Source of the DNA: an uncultured Ruminococcus sp.
Lineage (GTDB): Bacteria > Bacillota_A > Clostridia > Oscillospirales > Acutalibacteraceae
Assembly (NCBI GenBank): GCA_902798605.1
Contig: CADBXH010000004.1
Coordinates: 1 to 49,817, forward strand
DNA length: 49,817 nucleotides
Reading direction: 5' to 3'
Positions 34,472 to 43,897 of the stretch are shown here, one piece after another. A model generated the notes under the pieces. That model was not told the origin of the DNA, searched no databases, and saw only the letters and a list, made by a program, of their open reading frames with translations. Position 1 is the stretch's first letter; each line of letters opens with the position of its first letter. A program made the translations under genes and the position numbers.

Positions 34472-34811
34472 TTTGACAGTCCTCCTATTATTTAATATAC
34501 GGCTGCGGCAAAACGGGGCAAAAACCGCCCGATTTGCCTACATGTATAAGCCTAAACCATATTATAACAAATTTTGCCGAAAATAGCTATATTTTTTTGA
34601 AATTTTTTCTTATAAAAAACACCTGCAAATTTTATTAATATTGTATAAAACGTTTAAATTGAAATCTTTGCCTCTTTTTTCTTATTTGGACTCAAAATCC
34701 GTTTTATTTATGCGATAATAGTTATGTCTGGAGTAGTGTGCACAAGAGTGTATTGACACCGGGTCACACTGATTCTGACGGTGTAAATAATTAAATTTAG
34801 GTAGGTAGCTT
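34472..34811. other. Divergent intergenic region, ppdK / glmU-like gene
   Basis: 340 bp, AT-rich. It must hold the ppdK promoter (minus) and that of the nucleotidyltransferase gene (plus). A TTGACA at 34753 has no -10 at normal spacing, and TGCGATAAT near 34713 could be an extended -10. I see no RNA gene or riboswitch. Confidence 0.4.
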
Positions 34812-35564
34812 ATGAGCAACTGCGCTGTTATCCTTGCCGGCGGCGAGGGTAAAAGAATGAAGTCAAACAAGCCCAAAACGCTGTCGCCCGTACTCGGCAA
34901 GCCGATGCTCCTCTGGGTCGTTTCGGCGCTTAAAAACGCGGGTATTGATGATATTTGCGTTGTAAAGGGCTTTAAGAAAGAGGATGTCGAAGAATTTCTC
35001 GACTCTCTCGATTTTAAGGTAGAAAGCGTTTTTCAGGCGGAGCGCTTGGGAACGGGTCACGCTGTTATGATGGCAAAGGACTTTTTGTCCGCCCACAGCG
35101 GCAATGTAGTTATCCTCAACGGCGACGCCCCGTTTATGACGAGCGAGACCATCAAAAATTCGCTTGAACAGCATCAGTCGACCGGCTGCGCTGCAACGGT
35201 CATCTCCGCGAGAGTGGACGACCCCTACGGCTACGGCAGGATCGTCAGGGATACCGACGGCAGCCTAAAGGCTATCGTTGAGCACAAGGACGCTGATGAG
35301 GAAACCTTAAAGATAGACGAGGTCAATTCAGGCGGATACTGGTTTGACTGCCAAAAGCTTTTGAGCGTGCTCGACAGGATCAAGTCCGACAACGCCGCGG
35401 GGGAGTACTATCTTCCCGACGCGATTGAGCTTTTGCTCACCGACGGACAAAAGGTCGGAGCCTACACCGCCGAATGCAGCGACGCGGTCTTGGGCGCAAA
35501 CGACCCGGCTCAGCTCGAGGAGCTCAACCATATCGCTCTCAAAAAGGGCTATGAATGTAAATAA
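34812..35564 (+). CDS. Nucleotidyltransferase, GlmU uridylyltransferase domain only
   Basis: 250 residues with the sugar-nucleotide transferase signature LAGGEGKRMKSNKPKTLSPV, QAERLGTGHAVMMA, the metal-site NGDAPFMT, and GYGRIVRD, all as in GlmU. It should make UDP-GlcNAc from GlcNAc-1-phosphate and UTP. Bifunctional GlmU has about 450 residues and a left-handed beta-helix acetyltransferase half; here the protein stops after the first domain with no remnant of the second downstream. The acetyltransferase step must come from another gene. prs follows, as glmU-prs commonly occur together. Confidence 0.8.
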   Translation: MSNCAVILAGGEGKRMKSNKPKTLSPVLGKPMLLWVVSALKNAGIDDICVVKGFKKEDVEEFLDSLDFKVESVFQAERLGTGHAVMMAKDFLSAHSGNVVILNGDAPFMTSETIKNSLEQHQSTGCAATVISARVDDPYGYGRIVRDTDGSLKAIVEHKDADEETLKIDEVNSGGYWFDCQKLLSVLDRIKSDNAAGEYYLPDAIELLLTDGQKVGAYTAECSDAVLGANDPAQLEELNHIALKKGYECK

Positions 35565-35613
35565 GGGTATAATAAAAATTACATAAACGGATCAAGTGTA
35601 AAGGAGTTTAGCA

Positions 35614-36573
35614 ATGAATTTTCACGGTAAGGACATTAAAATTTTCGCGGGTAATTCTAATGTAGACGTTGCTCAGGGTATTGCGGGATGTCTCGGACTT
35701 CCGCTCGGCAAGAGCGACTGCACACACTTCTCGGACGGCGAGATCGCGGTTTCGCTTCACGAGTCTGTAAGAGGCAGCGATTGCTTTATAGTTCAGTCTA
35801 CCTGTACCCCCGTAAACGACAACCTTATGGAAATGCTGATTATGATCGACGCCATGAAGCGTGCTTCGGCGGCGAGGATCACGGCGGTTATGCCGTACTT
35901 CGGCTATGCCAGACAGGACAGAAAAGCCAAGGCGAGAGATCCGATCTCGGCAAAGCTTTGCGCCGATCTTATCACAACAGCCGGCGCTGACCGCGTGCTT
36001 ACAATGGATCTTCACGCTAACCAGATCCAGGGCTTCTTCAACATCCCCGTTGACCACCTCCACGGCGCGGGAATACTTGCGAACCATATGAAGGAGAAGA
36101 TCGGCGGAAACTTTGATGATTATATCGTTGTTTCTCCCGACCTCGGCTCGGTAACACGTTCAAGAAACTTCGCTTCAAAAATCGGCACAAGCCTCGCGAT
36201 CATCGACAAGCGCAGACCCAAGGCAAACGTCTGCGAGGTTATGAACATCATCGGTGACGCAAGAGGCAAAAAGGTCATCCTCGTTGACGATATGATCGAC
36301 ACAGCCGGAACTCTCTGCAACGCGGCTAACGCTATCGTTGAAAAGGGCGGCGCAACAGAGGTTTACGCCTGCGCTACTCACGCGGTGCTCTCAGGTCCCG
36401 CTATCGAGAGGATCAAGAACAGCGCTATCAAGGAGGTCATCCTCCTCGATACTATCCCCCTCTCTGACGAGAAGATGATCGACAAATTCACGGTGCTCCC
36501 CACGTCTCCCACCTTTGCCGAGGCTATCGCGAGAATTTATAACGACAAGCCCTTTACAGCGGCTTTCAACTGA
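35614..36573 (+). CDS. prs: Ribose-phosphate pyrophosphokinase
   Basis: 319-residue cytoplasmic enzyme making PRPP from ribose-5-phosphate and ATP, the precursor for nucleotides, His and Trp. The PRPP-binding loop VDDMIDTAGTL, metal site MDLHANQIQGFF and flexible loop YARQDRKAKARDPI are all present. Length is normal. It has an AAGGAG site and probably forms an operon with the upstream GlmU-type gene (49-bp gap). A terminator follows. Confidence 0.96.
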   Translation: MNFHGKDIKIFAGNSNVDVAQGIAGCLGLPLGKSDCTHFSDGEIAVSLHESVRGSDCFIVQSTCTPVNDNLMEMLIMIDAMKRASAARITAVMPYFGYARQDRKAKARDPISAKLCADLITTAGADRVLTMDLHANQIQGFFNIPVDHLHGAGILANHMKEKIGGNFDDYIVVSPDLGSVTRSRNFASKIGTSLAIIDKRRPKANVCEVMNIIGDARGKKVILVDDMIDTAGTLCNAANAIVEKGGATEVYACATHAVLSGPAIERIKNSAIKEVILLDTIPLSDEKMIDKFTVLPTSPTFAEAIARIYNDKPFTAAFN

Positions 36574-36598
36574 TATAAAATAATAAATACATGAAACA

Positions 36599-36634
36599 GG
36601 CGGACTTTCACAAAGTCCGCCCTTGTGTGTTTTG
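36599..36634 (+). terminator. Rho-independent terminator after prs
   Basis: Stem GGCGGACTTT / AAAGTCCGCC with a 3-nt loop, then CTTGTGTGTTTTG. Confidence 0.75.
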
Positions 36635-36651
36635 TAAGGCAGGCAAAAATT

Positions 36652-37245
36652 ATGTTTGGATTCAAAAAATTCGGCAGCTCGGTCGAATACATCATTGTCG
36701 GGCTCGGAAATCCCGATAAAAAGTATCAGAACACGCGCCACAACTGCGGCTGGATGGCTCTCGATCATATCGCCGAGAAGAATTCCTGCCGCGTAAACCG
36801 CATAAAGTTTAAAAGCTACTGCGGCGAGTGCGTGATCGGCGGCAAAAAGGTTTTGCTGATGAAGCCCACGACCTATATGAACAACAGCGGTCAGGCGGTC
36901 GTTGAGGCGATGAATTTCTATAAAATCCAGCCCGAAAACGTCATCGTTATCTTTGACGACGTCTCGCTCGACGTCGGCAAAATGCGCATCCGCGCAAAAG
37001 GCAGCGACGGTGGTCAAAAGGGTATGAGGAGCATAATCTACCTCAGCGGCAGCGACAACTTCCCCAGGATAAAGATCGGTATCGGCGCAAAGCCCAACCC
37101 CAACTGGGATCTTGCCGACTGGGTGCTGTCAAAGTTTTCGTCGGACGAGAAAAAAAAGCTCAAGCCGATGTTCGATAACGCTTGTGACGCGGCGGAGCTT
37201 ATCATCGACGGTAAAATCGACCGCGCCATGAATATGTTTAACTGA
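36652..37245 (+). CDS. pth: Peptidyl-tRNA hydrolase
   Basis: 197 residues. It releases tRNA from peptides left by stalled ribosomes. The GLGNPDKKYQNTRHNCGWMALD segment (shown in short) contains the catalytic His of the NTRHN motif; KPTTYMNNSGQAV and VIFDDVSLDVGKMRIR are the other family motifs. ATG 36652 gives the MFGFKKFGSS start common in Ruminococcus; an in-frame ATG at 36625 would overlap the prs terminator. It begins the run pth-DUF1624-mfd. Confidence 0.94.
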   Translation: MFGFKKFGSSVEYIIVGLGNPDKKYQNTRHNCGWMALDHIAEKNSCRVNRIKFKSYCGECVIGGKKVLLMKPTTYMNNSGQAVVEAMNFYKIQPENVIVIFDDVSLDVGKMRIRAKGSDGGQKGMRSIIYLSGSDNFPRIKIGIGAKPNPNWDLADWVLSKFSSDEKKKLKPMFDNACDAAELIIDGKIDRAMNMFN

Positions 37246-37246
37246 G

Positions 37247-37996
37247 ATGAAGAAAATCAACCTTGAAAACCGCTACAATCTGATAGACGCGATCAGGGGT
37301 TTTATGCTTGTAAATATGATCGTATTTCATTTTTTATACGATGTTTTTATGATTTACGGAGTTGACCCAAAGTGGGCGTTTGTCCCCGCGGTCGTCGTTT
37401 GGGAAAGGATCATCAGCGTGACTTTCCTTGTTGTGTCGGGAATCTCTCTGAATTTTTCAAAGCACGCTTACAGGCGCGGTATAATTGTTAATCTGTGCGG
37501 CTTTTTGATCACGGTCGTCACGTTTTTTGCGGTGCCGTCGCAGCCCGTGTGGTTCGGCGTTCTGAATTTTATCGGTTGCGCGATGATGATCTGCAACGCG
37601 CTAAAAAATTATCTTAACAAGCTTGATCCCGTCCTTGGCGCCGGACTTTCGCTGTTGTGCTTCGCCGTTTTTTACTGCGTTCCCGAGCGTTATCTGGGTC
37701 TGTTCGGGTTAAAGCTCATCAAGCTGCCGGACTTTTTGTACGGCTTTAGGTACGCCGCTTTCCTCGGATTTCCCGACAAGGACTTTTTCTCGGCGGATTT
37801 CTTCCCGATAATACCTCATATTTTCATATTCGTATTCGGGTACTATTTATGGCGTATAATAAAGTCAGCAAACAAAGCAGAGCTGTTCCGGCGCAGGGTT
37901 TATGTCCTCGACTTTATGGGCAGACACTCGCTGATAATATATCTGCTCCACCAGCCCGTGCTGATGGGTATCTGCTATTTGATTTTCAATTTATAA
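37247..37996 (+). CDS. Heparan-alpha-glucosaminide acetyltransferase-like membrane protein (DUF1624)
   Basis: 249-residue integral membrane protein with about seven helices. The opening YNLIDAIRGFMLVNMIVFHF is the DUF1624/acyltransferase-like motif (R, N and H in the first helix), and the last helix SLIIYLLHQPVLMGICYLIF is typical. It may transfer acyl groups to sugars on the cell surface, but the substrate is unknown. It starts 1 bp after pth and ends 4 bp before mfd, so all three are probably co-transcribed. Confidence 0.82.
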   Translation: MKKINLENRYNLIDAIRGFMLVNMIVFHFLYDVFMIYGVDPKWAFVPAVVVWERIISVTFLVVSGISLNFSKHAYRRGIIVNLCGFLITVVTFFAVPSQPVWFGVLNFIGCAMMICNALKNYLNKLDPVLGAGLSLLCFAVFYCVPERYLGLFGLKLIKLPDFLYGFRYAAFLGFPDKDFFSADFFPIIPHIFIFVFGYYLWRIIKSANKAELFRRRVYVLDFMGRHSLIIYLLHQPVLMGICYLIFNL

Positions 37997-38000
37997 AACT

Positions 38001-41000
38001 ATGAACAACAAAATGGATTTTTTGATCGGCGCGTTAAACGAAAGCGCGCCGTTCAACACGCTTAAAAAGAGCGTGAAAAACGGCAGGTCGCTCTGCGCCG
38101 CAGGGCTGTCTGCCGTTAACAAGGCAAATGTAATATTCGCGCTTTGCCGCCAAAAGAAAACCGCGGCGCTGTGCATAGCCTCTGACGAAAAAGAGGCGCA
38201 GACCCTGTGCAACGATCTCTGTTGTATGGGGCTTAACGCGCTTGTCTATCCGGTGCGTGACTACAATTTTATCGACCTTCAAAGCCGCTCGCGCGAGTAT
38301 GAGCACCAGCGGCTAAAGGCGCTTTTGCGTCTCAGCGAGGGCGAATGTGATGTGGTAATAGCCTGCATTGACGCGGCGTGTCAGCTTACCGTCCCGCAAG
38401 CCGTACTGCGTGATACTTCCGTTGTGTTTGAAGAGGGCAAGGAGCTGCCGATAGAAAAGGCGGTCAGGGCGCTGACCCTGCTCGGCTACGAGAGGTTCGA
38501 CGCGGTTGAGGGCAACGGACAGTTTTCGCTCAGGGGCGGCATTTTGGACTTTTTTATGCCGGACTCAAAGTATCCCGTCCGCGCGGAATTTTGGGGCGAT
38601 GAGATAACCGATCTCAGCTATTTTGATATCGAAAGCCAGCGGCGATTTGAAAAGGCGGGCAAAATTCGCCTCACTCCGTCCACCGAGATAATCATCGAGG
38701 ACAAAGAGGCGCTTGCCGATAAGATCATTCACAAGGCTTCGCTGCTCAAGGGCAGAAATATTGTCAAGGCGCGCGAAAAGCTGTATGCCGAGGCGGAGCT
38801 TATCCGATCGGGCGCGAGCATCCCCAATGCAGACAAATTTCTCGGTCAGATCTATGAAAAACCCGAGTGCCTGCTCGACTACTTTGACAGGGATTCTCTG
38901 TTCTTTGTGTCCGAGTATTCAAATGTCCGCGACCGCGGGAAAATGATGGATTTCCAAAACACCGAGGCGCTCAAACAGGGCCTTGCCGACGGCGTGCTTT
39001 GCCGCGGCTTTGACCGCTTTTCGCTCACCCTTAACGAGTGCACGGAGCGGTTTGAGGCTCACGGCGTTATACTGCTCGAAAACTTTGTCCACGGCAGTAT
39101 CGACATAAAGCTCGGCGAGGTTATCAGCTTTAACTCAAAGCAGCTCAGCACATGGAACGGCTCATACAAGCAGCTGCGCGAGGATATCGACGGCTTCTGT
39201 CAGTCGGGCTACCGCGGAGTGGTTTTGGCAGGAACCGAAAAGGCGGCAAAAAAGCTCGGCGAGACCCTCTCTTCCGACGGTTACAATGCCGAATACGCCG
39301 AAAAACTAAGCAAATTATCAGACAAAAAGATATATGTAATGAGCGGAGCTCTCAGCGCCGGCTTTGAGCTCCCCAACGAAAAATTCTTTCTTATAAGCTA
39401 CGGTCAGGCGGCTTTCCGCCCCGAAAAAAAGCGCAGAAGGCGCAAAAAAGAGGGCAACGAGATCTACAGCCTTTCCGAGCTCACGCCCGGGGATTATGTT
39501 GTTCACAACGTCCACGGGATCGGCATTTTCAGCGGCATCCGCAAAATCGACACCCACGGTATCACAAAGGATTATATAAAGATAGACTACGCCAAGGGCG
39601 ACGTGCTCTATGTGCCGGTCACTCAGCTCGATATGGTCGCAAAATACATCGGCCCGCGCGAAAATACGCGTATAAAGCTCAACCGCCTCGGCTCTCAGGA
39701 ATGGCAAAAGGCAAAGGCGAGGGTAAAGAGCTCGGTCAAGGATATTGCAAAGGAACTTATCGCCCTTTACGCCGCGCGTATGAAGGCGAAGGGCTACGCT
39801 TTTTCCGCCGACAACGAGTGGCAGCGTGACTTTGAAATGGGCTTTGAATACGAGGAAACGCCCGACCAGATCATCTGCATCGGCGAGATAAAGCGCGATA
39901 TGGAGCGTGCCGTGCCGATGGACAGACTCCTTTGCGGCGACGTCGGGTTCGGCAAGACCGAGGTCGCGCTCAGGGCGGCGTTCAAGTGCGTTTCGGACTC
40001 AAAACAGTGCGCGCTGCTCTGCCCGACGACGATTTTGGCGTGGCAGCATTACCAGACCGTGACAAAGCGGTTCGAGGGCTACCCGATAAGGGTAGAATTA
40101 CTCTCGCGCTTCCGCACGCCAAAGCAGCAAAAGGAGATTTTGGTGCGCCTAAAGCGCGGCGAGGTCGATATGGTCATCGGCACCCACCGCCTTGTGCAAA
40201 AGGACGTGGAATTCCGCGACTTGGGGCTCGCTATAATCGACGAGGAACAGCGGTTCGGAGTGGCGCAAAAGGAGCGATTCAAGGAGCTTGTCAAAAATGT
40301 CGACGTGCTCACCCTGTCCGCTACCCCTATCCCGCGCACGCTCAATATGGCTATGAGCGGACTGCGCGATATGAGCGTGATCGAAGAAGCTCCCCTTAAC
40401 CGCCAGCCCGTCCAGACCTATGTGCTCGAGCACGACAACGCCGTGATCTACGAGGCTGTACGCCGAGAGATGCGCCGCGGCGGTCAGGTCTTTTACCTGC
40501 ACAATAACGTAGAAACGATCGAGAGCTGTGCGCGCAGGATACGCGAAGCGATCCCCGACGCGAAGATCGCCATAGCTCACGGCAAGATGAACGAGCAGCA
40601 GCTTTCCGAAGTCTGGCGGCAGATGCTCGAACAGGAGATAGATATCCTCGTTTGCACAACAATAATCGAAACAGGCGTCGATTTGCCTAACGCGAACACG
40701 CTCATCATAGAAAACGCCGACTGTATGGGACTTTCTCAGCTCCATCAGCTCCGCGGACGTGTCGGCAGAAGCGCGCGCCGCGCCTACGCATACTTTACTT
40801 TTAGGCGCAGCAAGGTGCTGACCGACATACAGCAAAAGCGCCTTGCCGCTATCAGGGAGTTCACAGAGTTCGGCAGCGGCTTCAAAATCGCTATGCGCGA
40901 CCTTGAACTGCGCGGAGCGGGCAACATTATGGGCGCTCAGCAGCACGGCCATATGGAGAGCGTTGGCTACGATATGTACCTAAAGCTGCTGGCAGAGGCA

Positions 41001-41459
41001 GTGGGCGAGGAGAGAGGCGAAGAGCAAAAGACCGCCGACCTCGATTGCCTTATAGATATTTCGGTAGACGCCCACATCCCCGAATACTATGTTGAGAGTC
41101 TTACCCTGCGGCTCGATGTTTACCGCAGGATCGCCGACATCAGGACCGAAAGCGATGCGGAGGACGTTAAAAACGAGCTCAAAGACCGCTTCGGCGAGAT
41201 CCCCGAGTCGGTCGAGGGCTTGATCGACATTGCGCTCATCCGCAACAAAGCATACTCTATGGGAGTCTATGAAATACGTCAAAATGATACCGCAATTATG
41301 CTCTATGTCAAAGAGATAAAGTCCCCCGCGGTGGCCGATCTGCTCATCGCGCTCAACGGAAAGGCAACGCTCAGCGCAGGAACAAAGCCCTATTTGGCTG
41401 TAAAATGCGCCGACGGAGCTGATTCTGTTGAGGTTTTGAAGCGGATTTTTAAAATATAA
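38001..41459 (+). CDS. mfd: Transcription-repair coupling factor Mfd
   Basis: 1152 residues. Mfd pushes stalled RNA polymerase off DNA and recruits UvrA. Domains in order: N-terminal UvrB-like region (VEGNGQFSLRGGILDFF), RNA polymerase-interaction domain (ELTPGDYVVHNVHGIGIF), helicase core with Walker A GDVGFGKTEVA, IIDEEQRFGV and LRGRVGRSARRAYAY, then the C-terminal TRCF domain (PEYYVESLTLRLDVYRRIA). Complete and of normal length. Pth and Mfd are neighbours in many Firmicutes, which supports both calls. Confidence 0.96.
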   Translation: MNNKMDFLIGALNESAPFNTLKKSVKNGRSLCAAGLSAVNKANVIFALCRQKKTAALCIASDEKEAQTLCNDLCCMGLNALVYPVRDYNFIDLQSRSREYEHQRLKALLRLSEGECDVVIACIDAACQLTVPQAVLRDTSVVFEEGKELPIEKAVRALTLLGYERFDAVEGNGQFSLRGGILDFFMPDSKYPVRAEFWGDEITDLSYFDIESQRRFEKAGKIRLTPSTEIIIEDKEALADKIIHKASLLKGRNIVKAREKLYAEAELIRSGASIPNADKFLGQIYEKPECLLDYFDRDSLFFVSEYSNVRDRGKMMDFQNTEALKQGLADGVLCRGFDRFSLTLNECTERFEAHGVILLENFVHGSIDIKLGEVISFNSKQLSTWNGSYKQLREDIDGFCQSGYRGVVLAGTEKAAKKLGETLSSDGYNAEYAEKLSKLSDKKIYVMSGALSAGFELPNEKFFLISYGQAAFRPEKKRRRRKKEGNEIYSLSELTPGDYVVHNVHGIGIFSGIRKIDTHGITKDYIKIDYAKGDVLYVPVTQLDMVAKYIGPRENTRIKLNRLGSQEWQKAKARVKSSVKDIAKELIALYAARMKAKGYAFSADNEWQRDFEMGFEYEETPDQIICIGEIKRDMERAVPMDRLLCGDVGFGKTEVALRAAFKCVSDSKQCALLCPTTILAWQHYQTVTKRFEGYPIRVELLSRFRTPKQQKEILVRLKRGEVDMVIGTHRLVQKDVEFRDLGLAIIDEEQRFGVAQKERFKELVKNVDVLTLSATPIPRTLNMAMSGLRDMSVIEEAPLNRQPVQTYVLEHDNAVIYEAVRREMRRGGQVFYLHNNVETIESCARRIREAIPDAKIAIAHGKMNEQQLSEVWRQMLEQEIDILVCTTIIETGVDLPNANTLIIENADCMGLSQLHQLRGRVGRSARRAYAYFTFRRSKVLTDIQQKRLAAIREFTEFGSGFKIAMRDLELRGAGNIMGAQQHGHMESVGYDMYLKLLAEAVGEERGEEQKTADLDCLIDISVDAHIPEYYVESLTLRLDVYRRIADIRTESDAEDVKNELKDRFGEIPESVEGLIDIALIRNKAYSMGVYEIRQNDTAIMLYVKEIKSPAVADLLIALNGKATLSAGTKPYLAVKCADGADSVEVLKRIFKI

Positions 41460-41490
41460 TGGTAAAATTTGATAAATTTTTAATAAAATG

Positions 41491-41519
41491 TAGACATCGG
41501 CAAAAAAATTGTGTATAAT
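41491..41519 (+). promoter_or_regulatory. Predicted sigma-A promoter of the PrsA-like gene
   Basis: TAGACA at 41491-41496, 17-bp spacer, perfect TATAAT at 41514-41519, about 55 bp before the ATG. Confidence 0.7.
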
Positions 41520-41573
41520 CATATTGTATGCACCCTTAAATGGGTAAAAATGTTTAAAGGATGGTATAGTAAC

Positions 41574-42767
41574 ATGAGATCCGCAATTAAAATCAGCTCA
41601 CTGCTTTTGGCAGTAGTTATGCTTGTGAGCGCTGTTTTGGTTTCGGGCTGCAGCCTTAAACCCGAGTGGTCTTACAAGACAAGCGAAAAAGAGCTTGCAA
41701 TCGGTGTTTATATCTTAGCGCTCAGATCAGCATACTCAACTGCTGAGACCAAGGCTAAGGAGCTTGAGGATTATGACAGCACATCGGACAGCTGGCTTGA
41801 TATGGAAATCACAGACGATGACGGCAACACAGAGGTTGCCCGCACATGGATAAAGAATAAGGCTGAGGAACAGTGCCTTGAATACCTCGTTGTAGAAAAT
41901 GGTCTGAGCGACAGCGGCACAACAGTTGACGAGGCTCAGCTTGACGAGGCAAGAAAACAGGCAAAGACTTCTTGGGAGGTCGGCCAGCAGACTATGTACG
42001 GACAGATGCCGGCGGCGAAGAAATCTTTGGAAAAGTACGGCGTTTCTCTCGCGAGCTATACTTATGTAGTTGCGGACGCTCATCAGAACGAAGAGGCTTA
42101 CTTTGATTATCTTTACTCTCCGGGCGGTCCCAAGGCGGTTCCCGATGCTGAGCTTGTAAAGTATGTTCAGGATAACTATGCTGATTACTCATACATCTCG
42201 GTTCCCCTCTACACCTCACAGCAGCAAGAGGGCTCGGAACAGCCCACAAGCGTAGCTATGTCCGCCGAGGAAAAGAAGAAAGTCAACGACAAGATAAACG
42301 GATACGCAAAAGCGATAAACGACGAAGGCAAGTCTTATGATGACGTTGTTTCCGAGTATATGAAGGAAAGCGGCCTTACCGAAAGTCCCTCAAAGGATAA
42401 TATCGAGCTCAAGGAAGAGTTTTCCGCTGGCGACCAGATCAAGACGGCTTACGATAAGATCCAGCCCGGCAAGGTTTCAGTAGTGACCGTAGGCGAAGAC
42501 CCCAACGCAAGCGTATACCTCATTTACAAAAAGGATATCAAGGCGGACGCGGCAAAGTATGTTTCGGAAAACCGCGAAACTGTTCTTCACAAGGCAAAGG
42601 AAAAAGATTTTGAGGATTACCTCAAGACCCTTACAGAAGATCTCGATTACGAGAAGAGCTCGGCTGTAGACAGTTACGATCCCAAGATGTTCTTTGAGCC
42701 AGTACAGCCCACAACCGCGGCAAAATCTAACGAGGATGACGCAGCAGACAGCAGCGCGGCGGGCTGA
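41574..42767 (+). CDS. PrsA/SurA-like peptidyl-prolyl isomerase lipoprotein
   Basis: 397 residues with a lipoprotein signal (ISSLLLAVVMLVSAVLVSGC, Cys about 23), a SurA_N-like helical part (ARTWIKNKAEEQCLEYLVVE, DEARKQAKTSWEVG) and a C-terminal rotamase-like region (YADYSYISVPLY, YDKIQPGKVSVVTVGEDP). It would sit outside the membrane and help fold secreted proteins, which suits a cell exporting large starch-degrading enzymes. ATG 41574 is chosen for the signal peptide and the AAAGGA site. Mfd-prsA adjacency is common in Clostridia. Whether the isomerase domain is catalytic is uncertain. Confidence 0.8.
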   Translation: MRSAIKISSLLLAVVMLVSAVLVSGCSLKPEWSYKTSEKELAIGVYILALRSAYSTAETKAKELEDYDSTSDSWLDMEITDDDGNTEVARTWIKNKAEEQCLEYLVVENGLSDSGTTVDEAQLDEARKQAKTSWEVGQQTMYGQMPAAKKSLEKYGVSLASYTYVVADAHQNEEAYFDYLYSPGGPKAVPDAELVKYVQDNYADYSYISVPLYTSQQQEGSEQPTSVAMSAEEKKKVNDKINGYAKAINDEGKSYDDVVSEYMKESGLTESPSKDNIELKEEFSAGDQIKTAYDKIQPGKVSVVTVGEDPNASVYLIYKKDIKADAAKYVSENRETVLHKAKEKDFEDYLKTLTEDLDYEKSSAVDSYDPKMFFEPVQPTTAAKSNEDDAADSSAAG

Positions 42768-42863
42768 TTGTCAACAATGCAAATATTTTCAAGCGAATAA
42801 CACATATAATACAGGGGAAGAACAATACAAAAAACTCAAAAGTAAATCTTAGAGGTGATTTGT

Positions 42864-43802
42864 ATGAAAAGAAACTATTCAAGAGCACTCGTAGCTTTTT
42901 TGGCGGCGATAATGTGCTTGTGCGTTTGCGTTTTTAACGTATACGCGGTACCCGGAGAGGACGGAGAGGTCACTCCCGATCCGGGCGGCGGAGATCAGTC
43001 AAGCGCTCAGTCATCAGATGTTCCGTATATTCCCGATCCCCCCGCAGAAGGCGGCGGAGATCAGTCAAGCGCCCAGTCATCAGACGTTCCGTATATTCCC
43101 GAGAGTAACAACGACAATTCTTCGTATGACGGCGGAGGCGGCGGATATGACGGAGGCGGAGATAACCAGACTTCGTATGAAACCGACGGTGGCGGCGAAA
43201 GCAGCAACAATGTTTATTATGACAGCGACGGCAACAGCTATTCCAATCAGGACGACGTCTATGTAGGCGGAGGTCAAAACTATCAGCCTCCCGCAAGTAC
43301 CGCCCCGACAGCGGCGCTTTACAAGACAGAAAAAAAGATTGACGCCGACGAGCTCTCCAAAAGCGATTGGGGAGAACTCTCAAATCTGCTCAAAAACAAC
43401 GGAGCGGCAGAGAGCGACGGAGATGATTTTGCTTTTATCCAGAATAATACAAGCAAAAAAGATAACGGTCATTGGATCGTTATCGCCGGATTGATTTGTA
43501 TCCTGCTCAGCATTACAGGCTTTATTTACCTTATCGCCTCAAAAATCAGCAGACGCAAAAAGATCAAAGAGGGCAATATCACAAAGACTTCCGATCCTCA
43601 AAAGAAGGGAGCCGCAAGACGCTCTAACGACGATTATGACGACGGCTACGGTTCAAAAAGAAAACCCGAACAAAAACAGCAGCAGGATCGTCGTGTCGAA
43701 AGAGCAAAAACCGTCAACCGTTACAGTGATGAAAAAACCAAGACTCATTACAGCAGCGGCAAAACCACCAATGGCGGTAAACACGGCAGAAGATACAGAT
43801 AA
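42864..43802 (+). CDS. Gly/Ser-rich repeat-bearing membrane protein
   Basis: 312 residues: signal peptide (ALVAFLAAIMCLCVCVFNVY), a low-complexity extracellular part with a 22-residue tandem repeat (GGGDQSSAQSSDVPYIP twice), Gly/Asp/Tyr-rich stretches, a short folded segment (KKIDADELSKSDWGELSNLL), one membrane helix (WIVIAGLICILLSITGFIYL) and a basic cytoplasmic tail of about 80 residues. No family is recognised. The pattern suits an anchored surface protein. AGAGGTGA precedes ATG 42864. Confidence 0.75.
   Translation: MKRNYSRALVAFLAAIMCLCVCVFNVYAVPGEDGEVTPDPGGGDQSSAQSSDVPYIPDPPAEGGGDQSSAQSSDVPYIPESNNDNSSYDGGGGGYDGGGDNQTSYETDGGGESSNNVYYDSDGNSYSNQDDVYVGGGQNYQPPASTAPTAALYKTEKKIDADELSKSDWGELSNLLKNNGAAESDGDDFAFIQNNTSKKDNGHWIVIAGLICILLSITGFIYLIASKISRRKKIKEGNITKTSDPQKKGAARRSNDDYDDGYGSKRKPEQKQQQDRRVERAKTVNRYSDEKTKTHYSSGKTTNGGKHGRRYR
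42985..43101 (+). repeat. 66-bp tandem duplication inside the surface-protein gene
   Basis: The block starting GGCGGAGATCAGTCAAGCGC at 42985 returns at 43051 with few changes over about 50 bp. It encodes the repeat GGGDQSSAQSSDVPYIP, so copy number could vary in frame. Confidence 0.8.
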
Positions 43803-43815
43803 TTTATCAAAGATT

Positions 43816-43843
43816 AAAGGCTCCGATTTTCGGAGCCTTTTTT
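43816..43843 (+). terminator. Rho-independent terminator
   Basis: AAAGGCTCCG, loop ATTTT, CGGAGCC then TTTTTT. It ends the surface-protein gene and runs into the dispersed repeat. Confidence 0.88.
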
Positions 43844-43880
43844 GTCGTGGCGACGACGGCGCAAAACGTGACGGATAAGT
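43841..43880 (+). repeat. Dispersed intergenic repeat, copy 2
   Basis: Matches 12451-12490 at 37 of 40 positions. It begins in the T-run of a terminator, as copy 1 does. Confidence 0.75.
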
Positions 43881-43897
43881 ACAATGTTATCAAAGAA

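Noticed and set aside
40149..40952. Minus-strand open frame of 267 codons inside mfd
   Set aside because: Antisense of the conserved Mfd helicase core; no start signal or family similarity.
12451..43880. Dispersed repeat pair as attachment sites of a 31-kb mobile element
   Set aside because: The span holds core genes (ppdK, prs, pth, mfd), there is no integrase, a third partial copy lies outside, and all copies sit on terminators, so a dispersed repeat is the simpler reading.
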